DNA of 64,000 nucleotides from Serratia proteamaculans (GTDB lineage Bacteria > Pseudomonadota > Gammaproteobacteria > Enterobacterales > Enterobacteriaceae): the NCBI RefSeq assembly GCF_008830365.1, contig NZ_WBKI01000001.1, forward strand, positions 992,001 through 1,056,000, in the 5' to 3' direction. A program made the position numbers and the translations under genes. The number at the start of each line of letters is the position of its first letter. Within the stretch, counting starts at the first letter, position 1. Shown here one piece after another: positions 19,076 through 29,214 of the stretch. The notes under the pieces were generated by a model that was given only the letters and a program-made list of their open reading frames with translations, was not told where the DNA came from and made no database searches.

Positions 19076-19696
19076 TCAACGGAAAGGCGTTGGGTCACCC
19101 GCCCCTTCGCGCAGCACTTCCGGTGCGGACTCGGTCAGGTCAACCACCGTGGTCGGTTGCTGCCCCAGGAAGCCACCGTGGATCACCAGATCCACCTGTT
19201 TACCCAGGTGTTCGCTGATTTCTTCCGGGTCGGATTCGGCAAAATCATTGCCTGGCAGCATCAACGTAGTCGACATCATCGGTTCGTTTAATACTTCCAG
19301 TAACGCCAGCGCAATCGGGTTCGACGGCACGCGCAATCCTATGGTTTTACGTTTGTCATTCATCAGGCGGCGCGGGACTTCCTTGGTCGCTTTCAGAATG
19401 AAGGTGTAGTTGCCGGGAGTGTTGTTTTTGATCAGTCGGAACGCGGTATTGTCGACATAAGCGTAAGTCGATAACTCAGACAGATCGCGACACATCAGCG
19501 TAAAGTTATGATTGCCGTCCAATTGACGAATGCGACAGATACGCTCCATCGCCGACTTTTCTTCCAGCTTGCAGCCCAGCGCGTAACCGGAATCGGTGGG
19601 ATAAACGATCACACCGCCCTTACGCAGTACATCCACCGCCTGATTGATCAGTCGCGGTTGGGGATTGTCTGGATGAATATAAAAAAGCTGACTCAT
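19076..19696 (-). CDS. yciO: SUA5/YciO/YrdC family protein YciO
   Basis: This 206-aa protein has the same length as E. coli YciO and the same N-terminus (MSQ-FYIHPDNPQ-RLINQAV). The YrdC fold motifs KGGVIVYPTDSGYALGC, HNFTLMCRDLSELS and KTIGLRVPSNPIA are clear. Relatives TsaC/Sua5 make threonylcarbamoyl-adenylate for tRNA t6A. YciO itself does not fully replace TsaC, and its substrate is uncertain. An AGGAG RBS lies 6 nt before the ATG. It follows rnm by 48 nt on the same strand, so the two are probably one transcript, as in E. coli. Confidence 0.95.
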   Translation of the reverse strand: MSQLFYIHPDNPQPRLINQAVDVLRKGGVIVYPTDSGYALGCKLEEKSAMERICRIRQLDGNHNFTLMCRDLSELSTYAYVDNTAFRLIKNNTPGNYTFILKATKEVPRRLMNDKRKTIGLRVPSNPIALALLEVLNEPMMSTTLMLPGNDFAESDPEEISEHLGKQVDLVIHGGFLGQQPTTVVDLTESAPEVLREGAGDPTPFR

Positions 19697-19744
19697 GACT
19701 TGCTCCTAAAAATGATGCTCGCGGGCGGCATCGCTCACGTTAAA

Positions 19745-20632
19745 TCAATCGACTTTGGCCAGTTGTGGCTGCGACCAGTCACGCCACACGGGTTCAACAC
19801 CGCCGGGTAACCACAGTTTACGGCCCAGTTCGATCCACGAGCAGGGCTGATGGAAATCAGAGCCCTGCGACGCCAATAATTGATATTCCTGCGCATACTT
19901 CGCCAATTGCGAACGCTCATGCGGCGCCTGCTGACACTGTGCAACTTCCATGGCATCACCACCATGTTCCGCAAAGTGCGCCAGCAACCGCTTCAGCCAT
20001 TTGGCCGTCAGGTCGTAACGGCCCGGGTGCGCTATCACCGCCTGACCGCCGGATTGATGAATGACATCAATGGCTTGTTCTATTGTACACCACTGTGGCG
20101 GAACGTAGCCGGTTTTGCCTTTGGCAAGGTATTTCTTGAACACCTGAGCCATATTATCGGCCATGCCGATCTGCACCAGATAACGGGCAAAGTGGCCGCG
20201 GGTCACCGCCCCGCCGTCTGCCAATTTTTGTGCGCCTTCAAAAGCACCTTCAATACGCGCCTTGGCCAGTCGCACGCCTATTTCATGGGCGCGCAGGTGA
20301 CGGCGCTCGGTCTGTTCGGCCAACAGCTGCACCATCGCCGGGTGCCTGGTCTCTATCCCCAGGCCCACGATATGGATCTCGTGGTTTTCCCACAGCGTGG
20401 AGATCTCTACCCCGTTAACCAATTGCAACGGCAGTGACAATTCAGCAATGGTTGCCGCCGCTGCGGCCAGGCCCGCGGTGGTATCGTGGTCGGTAATCGC
20501 CAGTACGCCCACCCGCATTTCAACCGCCCGCTGCACCAGCTGCGCTGGCGTCAAATAGCCGTCAGAGGCGGTGGTATGGCTGTGGAGGTCGTAGAGAGTA
20601 AATGCGGAAGGTTGGGGGTTGCTGTCTGTCAA
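19745..20632 (-). CDS. rnm: RNase AM (5'-3' exoribonuclease, PHP domain)
   Basis: This gene was formerly called trpH or yciV. It encodes a PHP-domain metal-dependent 5'-3' exonuclease that matures 5' ends of rRNAs and acts on short oligonucleotides and 3',5'-bisphosphate nucleotides. It is 295 aa. PHP metal-binding motifs appear as [25 protein letters not shown], ...[11 protein letters not shown] and [10 protein letters not shown]. The start is TTG at 20632, which aligns with the E. coli N-terminus; its RBS is weak and no better start is visible. It is divergent from the trp operon, whose promoter is 139 bp upstream. Confidence 0.93.
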   Translation of the reverse strand: MTDSNPQPSAFTLYDLHSHTTASDGYLTPAQLVQRAVEMRVGVLAITDHDTTAGLAAAAATIAELSLPLQLVNGVEISTLWENHEIHIVGLGIETRHPAMVQLLAEQTERRHLRAHEIGVRLAKARIEGAFEGAQKLADGGAVTRGHFARYLVQIGMADNMAQVFKKYLAKGKTGYVPPQWCTIEQAIDVIHQSGGQAVIAHPGRYDLTAKWLKRLLAHFAEHGGDAMEVAQCQQAPHERSQLAKYAQEYQLLASQGSDFHQPCSWIELGRKLWLPGGVEPVWRDWSQPQLAKVD

Positions 20633-20770
20633 AAGGAATATCCGGCAATGGCTTGGTCTTCTATCATACCCGCGATCGCCCGGCAGACGGAAATCTATTC
20701 TGGTCCGAGGCCCCTTCCCGCTGATGAAAATAATTCACGCTTGCCGCTAAAACATTGTGCGAAAAGAGGG

Positions 20771-20804
20771 TTGACTTTACCCCCACGAACCAGTTAACTA
20801 GTAC
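20771..20804 (+). promoter_or_regulatory. trp promoter with TrpR operator
   Basis: The -35 TTGACT (20771-20776) and -10 TTAACT (20794-20799) are 17 bp apart. The -10 sits inside an inverted repeat (ACCAGTTAACTAGT and flanks, 20786-20804), nearly the E. coli trp operator core in which GAACTAGTTAACTAGTAC overlaps the -10. TrpR-tryptophan should repress by blocking RNA polymerase. Confidence 0.9.
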
Positions 20805-20854
20805 ACAAGTTCAGGGCAATTCCCTGGTTGGATGATAAACAAGAGAGCATAGAA

Positions 20855-20914
20855 ATGAATAAGCAAACTTCTCTTCTTCGTTGGTGGCGTCACTCCCTTT
20901 CTCGGGCGGAGTAA
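20855..20914 (+). CDS. trpL: trp operon leader peptide
   Basis: This is a 19-residue open frame with tandem Trp codons (Leu-Leu-Arg-Trp-Trp-Arg) at residues 10-11. AAGAGAG lies upstream as RBS. Ribosome stalling at the two Trp codons when charged tRNA-Trp is scarce should favour the antiterminator over the attenuator at 20951. The sequence differs from the E. coli peptide, but the Trp-Trp-Arg core and position are conserved. It is too short for routine gene callers. Confidence 0.92.
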   Translation: MNKQTSLLRWWRHSLSRAE

Positions 20915-20950
20915 TCACGCATACCTGTCATCTGACACTGCAGATTCCCT

Positions 20951-20977
20951 AAGCCCGCTGGTAACGCGGGCTTTTTT
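20951..20977 (+). terminator. trp attenuator
   Basis: AGCCCGC-TGGTAAC-GCGGGCT (20952-20972) runs into TTTTTT, 28 nt before trpE. Region between trpL and this hairpin (CACGCATACC...ACACTGCAG) is available for the alternative pairing. Confidence 0.92.
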
Positions 20978-21004
20978 ATGGATAAATTTTAACTGGAACC
21001 ACCA

Positions 21005-22567
21005 ATGATGAACATCAAACCACAACTCAAATTACTGAAGGCGGAGGCCAGTTACCGGGGCGATCCGACCACCATTTTCCACCAGTTGTGCGGCGCTCGT
21101 CCGGCTACCCTGCTGCTGGAATCAGCTGAAATCAACAGCAAGCAAAACCTGCAAAGCCTGTTGGTGATCGACAGTGCCCTGCGCATCACCGCTCTGGGCC
21201 GCACCGTGAAGCTGCAGGCGCTGACCGCCAACGGCGCGGCGATGCTGCCGTTGCTGGACGAAGCCCTGCCGGCCGAAGTCCAGATCCAGGTACGTCCTAA
21301 TGGGCGTGAACTGACCTTCCCGGTGATTGATGCCATTCAGGATGAAGATGCCCGCCTGCGTTCGCTGTCGGTGTTTGATGCACTGCGCACTCTGCTGACG
21401 CTGGTTGACTCCCCGGCTGACGAACGTGAAGCGGTGATGCTTGGCGGCCTGTTTGCCTACGATCTGGTTGCCGGTTTTGAAGACCTGCCGGAACTGCGCC
21501 AGGATCAGCGCTGCCCGGACTTCTGTTTCTATCTGGCGGAAACCCTGCTGGTACTGGATCACCAGCGCGGCGTTGCCCGTCTGCAGGCCAGCGTTTTCAC
21601 TGCCGACACGGCGGAAGAGCAACGTCTGCAACAGCGCCTGGAACAGCTGCAGGTTCAATTGAAACAGACGCCTCAACCAATTCCCCACCAGAAACTGGAA
21701 GACATGCAACTGAGCTGCAACCAGACCGATGAAGAATACGGTGCGGTCGTCAGCGAATTGCAACAGGCTATCCGTCAGGGCGAAATCTTCCAGGTAGTAC
21801 CATCGCGCCGTTTCTCACTGCCTTGCCCAGCCCCGCTGGCCGCTTATCAAACGCTGAAGGACAACAACCCAAGCCCGTATATGTTCTATATGCAGGATGA
21901 TGAATTCACCCTGTTCGGTGCATCGCCGGAAAGCGCGCTGAAATACGATGCCGGCAACCGCCAAATCGAGATCTACCCGATTGCCGGTACCCGTCCTCGC
22001 GGGCGTCGCGCCGATGGTTCGCTGGATCTGGATCTCGACAGCCGTATCGAGCTGGAAATGCGCACCGATCACAAAGAACTGGCCGAACACCTGATGCTGG
22101 TCGATCTGGCGCGTAACGATTTGGCGCGCATCTGTCAGGCCGGTAGTCGCTATGTGGCCGACCTGACCAAAGTGGACCGCTACTCATTCGTGATGCACCT
22201 GGTTTCCCGGGTGATTGGTACCCTGCGCGCCGACCTCGACGTGCTGCACGCCTACCAGGCCTGTATGAACATGGGCACCCTGAGCGGTGCGCCAAAAGTA
22301 CGCGCCATGCAGTTAATTGCCGCCTCTGAAGGCACGCGTCGCGGTAGCTACGGCGGTGCAGTCGGTTATTTCACTGCCACCGGCGATTTGGATACCTGTA
22401 TTGTCATCCGCTCCGCGTATGTTGAAGACGGCATTGCAACCGTGCAAGCCGGCGCCGGCGTGGTGCTGGATTCTGTTCCTCAGGCGGAAGCCGATGAGAC
22501 CCGTAATAAGGCACGAGCCGTGCTGCGTGCCATTGCCAGCGCGCACCAGGCCAAGGAGGTGTTCTGA
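21005..22567 (+). CDS. trpE: Anthranilate synthase component I
   Basis: TrpE converts chorismate plus ammonia (from TrpG) to anthranilate and is feedback-inhibited by tryptophan. The 520-aa protein is very similar to S. marcescens TrpE, whose structure is known. The N-terminal LLLESAE element is part of the Trp-binding site. The chorismate-binding C-terminal half includes [26 protein letters not shown], [24 protein letters not shown] and [12 protein letters not shown]. Two Met codons open the gene; GGAA is best spaced to the first (21005). The stop overlaps trpG (TGATG), so translation is coupled. Confidence 0.98.
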   Translation: MMNIKPQLKLLKAEASYRGDPTTIFHQLCGARPATLLLESAEINSKQNLQSLLVIDSALRITALGRTVKLQALTANGAAMLPLLDEALPAEVQIQVRPNGRELTFPVIDAIQDEDARLRSLSVFDALRTLLTLVDSPADEREAVMLGGLFAYDLVAGFEDLPELRQDQRCPDFCFYLAETLLVLDHQRGVARLQASVFTADTAEEQRLQQRLEQLQVQLKQTPQPIPHQKLEDMQLSCNQTDEEYGAVVSELQQAIRQGEIFQVVPSRRFSLPCPAPLAAYQTLKDNNPSPYMFYMQDDEFTLFGASPESALKYDAGNRQIEIYPIAGTRPRGRRADGSLDLDLDSRIELEMRTDHKELAEHLMLVDLARNDLARICQAGSRYVADLTKVDRYSFVMHLVSRVIGTLRADLDVLHAYQACMNMGTLSGAPKVRAMQLIAASEGTRRGSYGGAVGYFTATGDLDTCIVIRSAYVEDGIATVQAGAGVVLDSVPQAEADETRNKARAVLRAIASAHQAKEVF

Positions 22568-23148
22568 TGGCCGATATCTTACTGCTCGATAACGTTGATT
22601 CCTTTACCTATAACCTGGTCGACCAGCTGCGTGCCAGCGGCCATCAGGTGGTGATTTACCGTAACCAGATTTCTGCCGAAGTGATTATCGAACGCCTGCA
22701 GCAGTTGGAACAGCCTGTTCTGATGCTGTCACCGGGGCCAGGTACCCCGTCCGAAGCCGGTTGCATGCCGGAGCTGTTACAACGCCTGCGCGGCCAGTTA
22801 CCTATTATCGGCATCTGTCTGGGTCATCAGGCGATTGTCGAAGCCTACGGCGGCCACGTTGGCCAGGCCGGTGAGATCTTGCACGGCAAGGCCTCGGCCA
22901 TCAGCCACGACGGCGAAGGGATGTTTGCCGGGATGGTGAACCCACTGCCGGTGGCACGCTATCACTCCCTGGTCGGCAGCAATATCCCGGCCGAGCTCAC
23001 CGTCAACGCCCAGTTTGGCGAGATGGTGATGGCAGTACGTCATGACCAGCATCGCGTATGCGGTTTCCAGTTCCATCCGGAATCGATCCTGACCACCCAC
23101 GGCGCGCGTTTGCTTGAGCAGACACTGACCTGGGCGCTGGCGAAATAA
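22567..23148 (+). CDS. trpG: Anthranilate synthase component II (glutamine amidotransferase)
   Basis: TrpG is a class-I glutamine amidotransferase that feeds ammonia to TrpE. It is 193 aa, the size of free-standing S. marcescens TrpG. The nucleophile Cys is in GICLGHQ, the oxyanion loop is [12 protein letters not shown], and His/Glu lie in FQFHPES. In E. coli this domain is fused to TrpD; here it ends 14 nt before a separate trpD, a Serratia hallmark. The ATG overlaps the trpE stop codon. Confidence 0.98.
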   Translation: MADILLLDNVDSFTYNLVDQLRASGHQVVIYRNQISAEVIIERLQQLEQPVLMLSPGPGTPSEAGCMPELLQRLRGQLPIIGICLGHQAIVEAYGGHVGQAGEILHGKASAISHDGEGMFAGMVNPLPVARYHSLVGSNIPAELTVNAQFGEMVMAVRHDQHRVCGFQFHPESILTTHGARLLEQTLTWALAK

Positions 23149-23162
23149 CGAGGGATACGACG

Positions 23163-24161
23163 ATGCAAACTATTCTTGAAAAACTGTACCGTTCAGAGTC
23201 GATGGACCAACAGGAAAGCCAGCAGTTATTCAGCGCCATCGTGCGCGGTGAGCTGGAACCAAGCCAATTGGCAGCGGCACTGATCAGCATGAAAATTCGC
23301 GGCGAACGCCCGGAGGAGATCGCCGGAGCGGCCAAAGCGCTGCTGGCCGACGCCCTGCCGTTCCCACGCCCGGATTACCCGTTTGCCGACATCGTCGGCA
23401 CCGGTGGCGACGGCACCAACAGCATTAATATTTCCACCGCCAGTGCCTTTGTGGCAGCGGCATGCGGCGCCAAAGTGGCCAAACACGGCAACCGCAGCGT
23501 TTCCAGCCGGTCCGGCTCCTCTGATCTGCTGGCGGCATTTGGCATTCGCCTGGATTTGCCGGCAGAAGAAGCGCGTAAGGCACTGGACGAACTGGGCGTG
23601 TGCTTCCTGTTCGCACCGCAATATCACACCGGTTTCCGCCATGCGATGCCGGTACGCCAGCAACTGAAAACCCGCACGGTGTTCAACGTGCTCGGTCCGT
23701 TGATCAACCCGGCACGCCCACCGCTGGCGCTGATCGGCGTTTACAGCCCGGAATTGGTGCTGCCGATTGCCGAAACCCTGCGCGTGCTGGGTTATCAACG
23801 GGCAGCGGTGGTACACGGCGGCGGTATGGATGAAGTGGCGATACATGCGACTACTCATGTGGCCGAATTGAACAACGGTGAAATTGAAAGCTATCAGTTG
23901 ACGCCACAGTCCTTCGGGCTACAAAGCTATCCGCTGGAAGCCCTGCTGGGCGGCTCACCGGAAGAAAATCGTGACATTCTGGCAAGGTTGTTACAAGGTA
24001 AAGGTGACCCGGCACACGCCGCTGCGGTAGCCGCTAACGTGGCGCTGCTGCTGAAGTTATTCGGGCATGAAGACCTGCGCCAAAACGCGCAGCAGGCACT
24101 GGACATGATTCACAGCGGGCAAGCTTACGAGCGCGTCACCGCACTGGCAGCAAGAGGATAA
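23163..24161 (+). CDS. trpD: Anthranilate phosphoribosyltransferase
   Basis: TrpD joins anthranilate to PRPP, giving phosphoribosylanthranilate. It is 332 aa, the size of a monofunctional enzyme. The PRPP-binding glycine loop is [14 protein letters not shown], the [17 protein letters not shown] motif follows, and the anthranilate side includes [19 protein letters not shown] and [13 protein letters not shown] lies 8 nt before the ATG, so it has its own RBS rather than depending on coupling to trpG. Its stop TAA directly abuts the ATG pair of the next gene. Confidence 0.98.
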   Translation: MQTILEKLYRSESMDQQESQQLFSAIVRGELEPSQLAAALISMKIRGERPEEIAGAAKALLADALPFPRPDYPFADIVGTGGDGTNSINISTASAFVAAACGAKVAKHGNRSVSSRSGSSDLLAAFGIRLDLPAEEARKALDELGVCFLFAPQYHTGFRHAMPVRQQLKTRTVFNVLGPLINPARPPLALIGVYSPELVLPIAETLRVLGYQRAAVVHGGGMDEVAIHATTHVAELNNGEIESYQLTPQSFGLQSYPLEALLGGSPEENRDILARLLQGKGDPAHAAAVAANVALLLKLFGHEDLRQNAQQALDMIHSGQAYERVTALAARG

Positions 24162-24164
24162 ATG

Positions 24165-25526
24165 ATGCAGGAAACCGTGCTCAACAAGATTGTTCGTGAC
24201 AAAGCGCAATGGGTCGCAGCACGACAGCAACAACAGCCACTGGCCAGTTTTCAGAATGAAATCGTCCCGAGTGAACGCGGTTTTTACCACGCGTTAGAGG
24301 GAGCCAGAACGGCGTTTATTCTTGAATGTAAAAAGGCATCCCCTTCCAAAGGGTTGATCCGCGAAAACTTTGATCCGGTGGAAATCGCTGAGGTCTACAA
24401 GGATTTCGCCTCGGCGATCTCGGTGCTGACCGATGAAAAATACTTCCAGGGCAGCTTCGATTTTCTGCCGCTGGTCAGCAAGACGGTGACACAGCCGGTA
24501 CTGTGCAAAGATTTTATTATCGACCCGTACCAGATCTACCTGGCTCGCTTCTATCAGGCCGATGCCATCCTGCTGATGCTGTCGGTGCTTAATGACGAGC
24601 AATACCTTCAGTTAGCCGCGGTGGCGCACAGCCTGAACATGGGCGTGCTGACCGAAGTGATCAGTGAAGAAGAGCTGCAACGGGCCATTACTCTGGAAGC
24701 GCGCGTGGTGGGTATCAATAACCGCGATCTGCGCGATCTGAGCATCGATCTGGATCGCACTCGTCAGTTGGCGCCACGCGTGCCACACGGCGTGACGGTG
24801 ATCAGCGAGTCCGGCATCAACAACTACGGCCAGATCCGCGAATTGAGCCGCTTTGCCAACGGTTTTCTGATTGGCAGTGCATTGATGTCGGAACCCGACC
24901 TGCGCGCCGCCGTACGCCGGGTAATGCTCGGCGACAATAAAGTGTGCGGGCTGACCCGTCCGCAGGATGCCGCCGCGGCCTATCAGGCAGGTGCCGTCTA
25001 CGGTGGGCTGATTTTTGTCGGGCGCTCCCCGCGCTATGTCGATATCACCCGTGCCCGTGAAGTCATTTCCGGCGCTCCGCTGAAATACGTCGGCGTGTTC
25101 TGTGACGCACTGGTAGAAACGGTAGTACAGACTGTCGCACGTCTGGGCCTGAAAGCAGTGCAACTGCACGGCGCGGAAGACCAAACCTATATCACCGCCC
25201 TGCGCGCCGAACTGCCGATCGACTGTCAGATTTGGAAGGCGCTGAGCGTGAAAGACCATTTGCCAAAGCGTGATTTGCAGCACGTTGACCGTTACCTGCT
25301 GGATAACGGCGCGGGCGGCACCGGGCAACGTTTCGACTGGTCGGTACTCCAGGGTGAAAACCTGGAAAACGTGATGCTGGCCGGTGGCCTGGGTGCAGAC
25401 AACTGTGTTGACGCGGCCAAGCTCGGCTGCGCCGGTCTGGACTTTAACTCCGGCGTTGAGAGCCAGCCCGGCATTAAGGATCCTGTCCGCCTGGCGGCGG
25501 TGTTCCAGACCCTGCGCGCTTACTGA
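24165..25526 (+). CDS. trpCF: Indole-3-glycerol phosphate synthase / phosphoribosylanthranilate isomerase
   Basis: This is a bifunctional fusion of two TIM barrels. Residues 1 to about 255 are TrpC (ILECKKASPSKGLI, CKDFIIDPYQIYLAR, VGINNRDLRDLSIDL, VISESGI). The rest is TrpF (KVCGLTRPQDA, GVFCDALVETV, QLHGAED, LLDNGAGGTGQRFDW, AGGL). It catalyses the isomerase step, then ring closure to indole-glycerol phosphate. Two ATGs are possible. The second (24165) has GAGG 7 nt upstream and gives MQETVLNKIV, close to E. coli; the first (24162) adds one Met. The fusion is typical of enterobacteria. Confidence 0.96.
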   Translation: MQETVLNKIVRDKAQWVAARQQQQPLASFQNEIVPSERGFYHALEGARTAFILECKKASPSKGLIRENFDPVEIAEVYKDFASAISVLTDEKYFQGSFDFLPLVSKTVTQPVLCKDFIIDPYQIYLARFYQADAILLMLSVLNDEQYLQLAAVAHSLNMGVLTEVISEEELQRAITLEARVVGINNRDLRDLSIDLDRTRQLAPRVPHGVTVISESGINNYGQIRELSRFANGFLIGSALMSEPDLRAAVRRVMLGDNKVCGLTRPQDAAAAYQAGAVYGGLIFVGRSPRYVDITRAREVISGAPLKYVGVFCDALVETVVQTVARLGLKAVQLHGAEDQTYITALRAELPIDCQIWKALSVKDHLPKRDLQHVDRYLLDNGAGGTGQRFDWSVLQGENLENVMLAGGLGADNCVDAAKLGCAGLDFNSGVESQPGIKDPVRLAAVFQTLRAY

Positions 25527-25557
25527 AGATCATTAACGGATAATAACGGGAACTATA

Positions 25558-26748
25558 ATGACGCTGCTTAACCCCTACTTCGGCGAATTTGGTGGCCAAT
25601 ATGTGCCACAGATTCTGATGCCGGCCTTAAAACAACTGGAAGAAGCCTTTGTCAGCGCACAGCGCGACCCGGAGTTCCAGGCTGAATTTATCGACCTGCT
25701 GAAAAACTACGCCGGTCGCCCAACGGCGCTGACGCTGTGCAGAAACCTCACTGCCGGTACCAAAACCAAGCTGTACCTGAAACGTGAAGACTTGCTGCAC
25801 GGCGGCGCACACAAAACCAACCAGGTGTTGGGTCAGGCACTGTTGGCCAAACGCATGGGAAAAACCGAAATCATTGCCGAAACCGGTGCCGGTCAGCATG
25901 GCGTTGCCTCGGCCCTGGCCTGTGCCTTGCTCGGTCTGAAATGCCGCATCTATATGGGTGCCAAAGATATTGAACGCCAGTCGCCGAACGTCTTCCGCAT
26001 GCGTCTGATGGGGGCGGAAGTAATCCCGGTGCATAGCGGTTCTTCTACGCTGAAAGACGCCTGTAACGAAGCGCTGCGCGACTGGTCTGGCAGCTACGAA
26101 ACCGCCCACTATATGTTGGGTACCGCAGCAGGCCCACATCCGTATCCAACCATCGTACGTGAATTCCAGCGCATGATCGGTGAGGAAACCAAAGCGCAGA
26201 TGCTGGAGCGCGAAGGCCGCCTGCCTGATGCGGTACTGGCCTGTGTCGGTGGTGGCTCCAACGCCATCGGCATGTTCGCTGACTTTATCGATGATGCCAG
26301 CGTGGGTCTGATCGGCGTTGAACCCGCCGGGCTGGGTATTGAAACCGGCCAGCACGGCGCACCCTTGAAGCACGGCCACGTGGGGATCTATTTCGGCATG
26401 AAAGCGCCGATGATGCAGACTTCCGAAGGCCAGATTGAAGAGTCCTATTCCATTTCAGCCGGGCTCGACTTCCCTTCCGTTGGGCCGCAGCACGCCTATC
26501 TGAACAGCATTGGTCGCGCAGAATATGTGTCGATTACCGATGACGAGGCGTTGGACGCCTTCAAGGCCCTGTCGCGTAGCGAAGGGATTATCCCGGCGCT
26601 GGAGTCTTCCCATGCCCTGGCACACGCGCTGAAAATGATCCGTGAAACACCGCAAAAGGAACAGATCCTGGTGGTTAACCTGTCTGGCCGCGGCGACAAA
26701 GACATATTTACCGTTCACGACATTCTGAAAGCACGGGGAGAAATCTGA
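25558..26748 (+). CDS. trpB: Tryptophan synthase beta subunit
   Basis: TrpB is the PLP enzyme that condenses indole with L-serine. It is 396 aa. The PLP Lys is in [14 protein letters not shown] (about residue 86). The phosphate loop [10 protein letters not shown] and the COMM/catalytic Glu region ETGAGQHG are intact. The N-terminus [24 protein letters not shown] matches the family. The stop TGA overlaps the trpA ATG, coupling synthesis of the two partners of the alpha2beta2 channel complex. Confidence 0.98.
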   Translation: MTLLNPYFGEFGGQYVPQILMPALKQLEEAFVSAQRDPEFQAEFIDLLKNYAGRPTALTLCRNLTAGTKTKLYLKREDLLHGGAHKTNQVLGQALLAKRMGKTEIIAETGAGQHGVASALACALLGLKCRIYMGAKDIERQSPNVFRMRLMGAEVIPVHSGSSTLKDACNEALRDWSGSYETAHYMLGTAAGPHPYPTIVREFQRMIGEETKAQMLEREGRLPDAVLACVGGGSNAIGMFADFIDDASVGLIGVEPAGLGIETGQHGAPLKHGHVGIYFGMKAPMMQTSEGQIEESYSISAGLDFPSVGPQHAYLNSIGRAEYVSITDDEALDAFKALSRSEGIIPALESSHALAHALKMIRETPQKEQILVVNLSGRGDKDIFTVHDILKARGEI

Positions 26749-27554
26749 TGGAACGTTACCAGCAACTGTTCGACCGCCTGGCAAGCAACAAGGAAGGCGC
26801 CTTCGTCCCGTTCGTGACCCTCGGCGATCCTAACCCGACATTGTCATTGCAAATCATCGATACTTTGGTTGAAGCCGGTGCCGACGCGCTGGAATTGGGT
26901 ATCCCGTTCTCCGATCCACTGGCTGACGGCCCAACCATCCAAAGTGCGGCGCTGCGCGCATTCGCCTCTGGCGTCACACCAACCCAGTGCTTTGAAATGC
27001 TGGCCGCCATCCGTCAGAAGCACCCTGGCATCCCCATTGGTTTGCTGATGTACGCCAACCTGGTGTTCCATAAAGGCATCGATGCGTTTTACCAACGCTG
27101 CGCCGAAGTGGGCGTTGATTCGGTGTTGATTGCCGACGTGCCGTATGAAGAGTCTGCGCCCTTCCGGGCCGCCGCTATCCGCCATGGCATCGCGCCGATC
27201 TTTATCTGCCCGCCAAATGCCGACGATGATTTGCTGCGTGAAATCTCCTCACACGGCAGGGGATACACCTACCTGTTGTCACGCGCTGGCGTAACCGGGA
27301 CCGAAAGTCGCGCGCAATTGCCACTGCATCACCTGGTGAACAAACTGCGTGAATACCATGCAGCCCCACCGCTGCAAGGGTTTGGCATTTCCGAGCCGGC
27401 TCAGGTGCGTGATGCACTGCAGGCCGGGGCTGCCGGAGCGATATCCGGCTCGGCGATCGTCAAGATTATCGAGCAAAACCAAGCGCAACCGGCCGAAATG
27501 CTGACCCGACTGGCGACCTTTGTCAGTGAAATGAAGGCCGCAACACGGGCGTAA
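26748..27554 (+). CDS. trpA: Tryptophan synthase alpha subunit
   Basis: TrpA cleaves indole-3-glycerol phosphate and passes indole to TrpB through the tunnel. It is 268 aa, a TIM barrel. The catalytic Glu is in [16 protein letters not shown], the catalytic Asp in [10 protein letters not shown]. The mobile loop and phosphate sites are [11 protein letters not shown] and GFGISEP and [18 protein letters not shown] inside the trpB end serves as RBS. It is the last gene of the operon. Confidence 0.98.
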   Translation: MERYQQLFDRLASNKEGAFVPFVTLGDPNPTLSLQIIDTLVEAGADALELGIPFSDPLADGPTIQSAALRAFASGVTPTQCFEMLAAIRQKHPGIPIGLLMYANLVFHKGIDAFYQRCAEVGVDSVLIADVPYEESAPFRAAAIRHGIAPIFICPPNADDDLLREISSHGRGYTYLLSRAGVTGTESRAQLPLHHLVNKLREYHAAPPLQGFGISEPAQVRDALQAGAAGAISGSAIVKIIEQNQAQPAEMLTRLATFVSEMKAATRA

Positions 27555-27560
27555 TTCCTC

Positions 27561-27593
27561 AACAACGGGTGCAGAGGATCTGTACCCGTTGTT
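27561..27593 (+). terminator. trp operon distal terminator
   Basis: AACAACGGGT/ACCCGTTGTT extends inward through GCAG/CTGT to a stem of about 14 bp around AGGAT. A strong U-tract is not adjacent; T-rich stretches come at 27600 and near 27627, so a rho-assisted end as in E. coli trp t-prime is possible. Confidence 0.65.
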
Positions 27594-27774
27594 AACATAT
27601 TGTTTCCCTTCAAGGTTGTGCTAATTTTTTACAGCTTGGATTTGAACAAACCCCATTCTTGTCTCACAATGAATCTTGCGCGTCGGGCATTTCTTTATTG
27701 GGAGGGAATGCGCTACGTTTTTAGATGACAACCTAAATGTAGTTTCAACAATAACATTGCATGGAGAGTAATTT

Positions 27775-28089
27775 ATGAAGCTATTTAAAACCCTTTCGGT
27801 CTTATGCATGGCAGCCGTTGTGGCATTCGCAGTGAGTGCCTGCGCGCCAACAGCGAAATCTGAAGGGACTGGTGGTTATATTGACGATACGGTAGTAACG
27901 ACCAAGGTGAAGTCAGCGCTGCTGGCGGATAAAACCATCAAATCTACCGAAATCAGCGTCGAGACCTTTAAAGGTCGTGTACAGTTGAGCGGTTTCGTCA
28001 GTTCAAGCGCCGATGCCAACCGCGCAGTGCAGGTGACTCGTGGTGTAGCGGGTGTGAAATCTGTTGAAAACGTGATGAATATCAAGTAG
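27775..28089 (+). CDS. BON-domain lipoprotein
   Basis: This 104-aa precursor has a lipoprotein signal (MKLFKTLSVLCMAAVVAFAV, lipobox VSAC, lipidated Cys at about 23). A single BON domain fills the rest (TTKVKSALLADKTIKSTEISVETFKGRVQLSGFV, ending VKSVENVMNIK). BON domains occur in OsmY, DolP and related envelope proteins and bind phospholipid. This one is short, with one BON copy, so it is neither DolP nor OsmY. The residue after Cys is Ala, not Asp, which predicts outer-membrane sorting. The upstream 27594-27774 region is AT-rich and has the RBS GGAGAG. Confidence 0.88.
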   Translation: MKLFKTLSVLCMAAVVAFAVSACAPTAKSEGTGGYIDDTVVTTKVKSALLADKTIKSTEISVETFKGRVQLSGFVSSSADANRAVQVTRGVAGVKSVENVMNIK

Positions 28090-28093
28090 TAAA

Positions 28094-28126
28094 AATAAAA
28101 CGGAGGCGCTGTATGCGCCTCCCTGT
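28094..28126. terminator. Bidirectional terminator between BON gene and ompW
   Basis: GGAGGCGC-TGTAT-GCGCCTCC (28102-28122), with AAAATAAAA on the left (a U-tract for ompW) and CTGTTT on the right. Confidence 0.8.
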
Positions 28127-28136
28127 TTCACCCCTG

Positions 28137-28781
28137 TCAGAAGCGATACCCTGCCCCGAACATAAACACCCACGGATCCAAACGCGTATCGATGCTGTGA
28201 TGATTACCGTCCGCGTCGTCAAAGCGAGTTTTGGTTTCGATGTTCATCCACCACACTGACATGTTCAGCATCCAGTGCTCATCCAGGTTGTAATCCAGGC
28301 CCGCCTGCGCGGCCACGCCCCAGGAGTCTTTCAAGCTCAGGTTGCTCAGCCCGGCGCTTTTACCGTTGTCGTTGAATTTTTCATCGAAGAAGGTGGTGTA
28401 GTTAACCCCCAGCCCCAGATACGGACGCAGTTTGTCCTGCTTATCGCCAAAGTAGTATTGCGCCATCAGGCTTGGCGGCAGATCGCGCACGGTGGCGATA
28501 TCACCGTTCACCGCCTTGCCATTCAGCCCCACTTTATGGCGAAATGGCGTTGCGGCCAGCAGTTCGACACCAATATTGTCCGTGACCATATAGCCGAAGG
28601 TCAGACCAAGCTGGGTATTATTGTCGGCACTGAATGAGCCTTGCCCCAGCACGTCATCCGATCCGGCGTTTGGCCGCACCGTTGCAGCGCCGGCGCGGAA
28701 AAGAAAATCCCCTGCCTGATGTGCACTTGCCAACATAGGGGCCATCATCGCCGCCAATACCACCAGAGTTGTCTTTTTCAT
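28137..28781 (-). CDS. ompW: Outer membrane protein OmpW
   Basis: OmpW is an eight-stranded beta-barrel linked to small hydrophobic molecule passage and stress responses, and is a receptor for some colicins and phages. It is 214 aa from the Met at 28781 (E. coli 212). A signal peptide (MKKTTLVVLAAMMAPMLASA) precedes the mature HQAGDFLFRAGAATVRP. The conserved LPPSLMAQYYFG and PYLGLGVNYTTFF segments are present, with the C-terminal FGAGYRF ending in Phe as outer-membrane assembly requires. Upstream Met codons at 28808 and 28790 would spoil the signal peptide. A perfect FNR box lies upstream. Confidence 0.95.
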   Translation of the reverse strand: MKKTTLVVLAAMMAPMLASAHQAGDFLFRAGAATVRPNAGSDDVLGQGSFSADNNTQLGLTFGYMVTDNIGVELLAATPFRHKVGLNGKAVNGDIATVRDLPPSLMAQYYFGDKQDKLRPYLGLGVNYTTFFDEKFNDNGKSAGLSNLSLKDSWGVAAQAGLDYNLDEHWMLNMSVWWMNIETKTRFDDADGNHHSIDTRLDPWVFMFGAGYRF

Positions 28782-28924
28782 TGTCCATTCCATTTGTGTG
28801 GTTATCATCCGGGGGAATATACCTACTTACGGGTATTTATGATCCCATCGAGATCACATCTTATGTGTAAAAATTTTAAATCCTACTAAAAACAAGGTTA
28901 CCTAAGAGGCTAATAAATCAAGAA

Positions 28925-28938
28925 TTGATCTGAATCAA
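28925..28938 (-). promoter_or_regulatory. FNR box upstream of ompW
   Basis: TTGATCTGAATCAA is an exact match to the FNR consensus TTGAT-N4-ATCAA. It lies 144 bp before the ompW ATG in the 28782-29214 gap, where the next gene (yciC) is divergent and starts 277 bp away. FNR activation of ompW is known in E. coli. The rest of the gap shows nothing I can name. Confidence 0.8.
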
Positions 28939-29214
28939 AAAAACACTTTTGTTGCAAATTATCTACATGTTTAGTTATGGGACGTAGCATAAACGGGGCA
29001 AATATTTTCATCCTTCGACCGGCTCAAGGGTGACAAATCTAGCGGGAATTAGGTTAAACGCTGTGGTTTGAAAGATAATGAGTAGATAGCAATAACGGCG
29101 ATCGCCGAAGAAATCGTCGCAGTGCACTTCACGGGGTGCCACAGCGGCCTGGAACAGGGTACAATCGCCCACTGATTTTGATTTATCTCTGTTTCTCGAT
29201 GCCAAGGAGTCTGC

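Noticed and set aside
27621-27809. A minus-strand frame between trpA and the BON gene
   Set aside because: It covers the BON gene promoter and signal-peptide region and has no homology I know.
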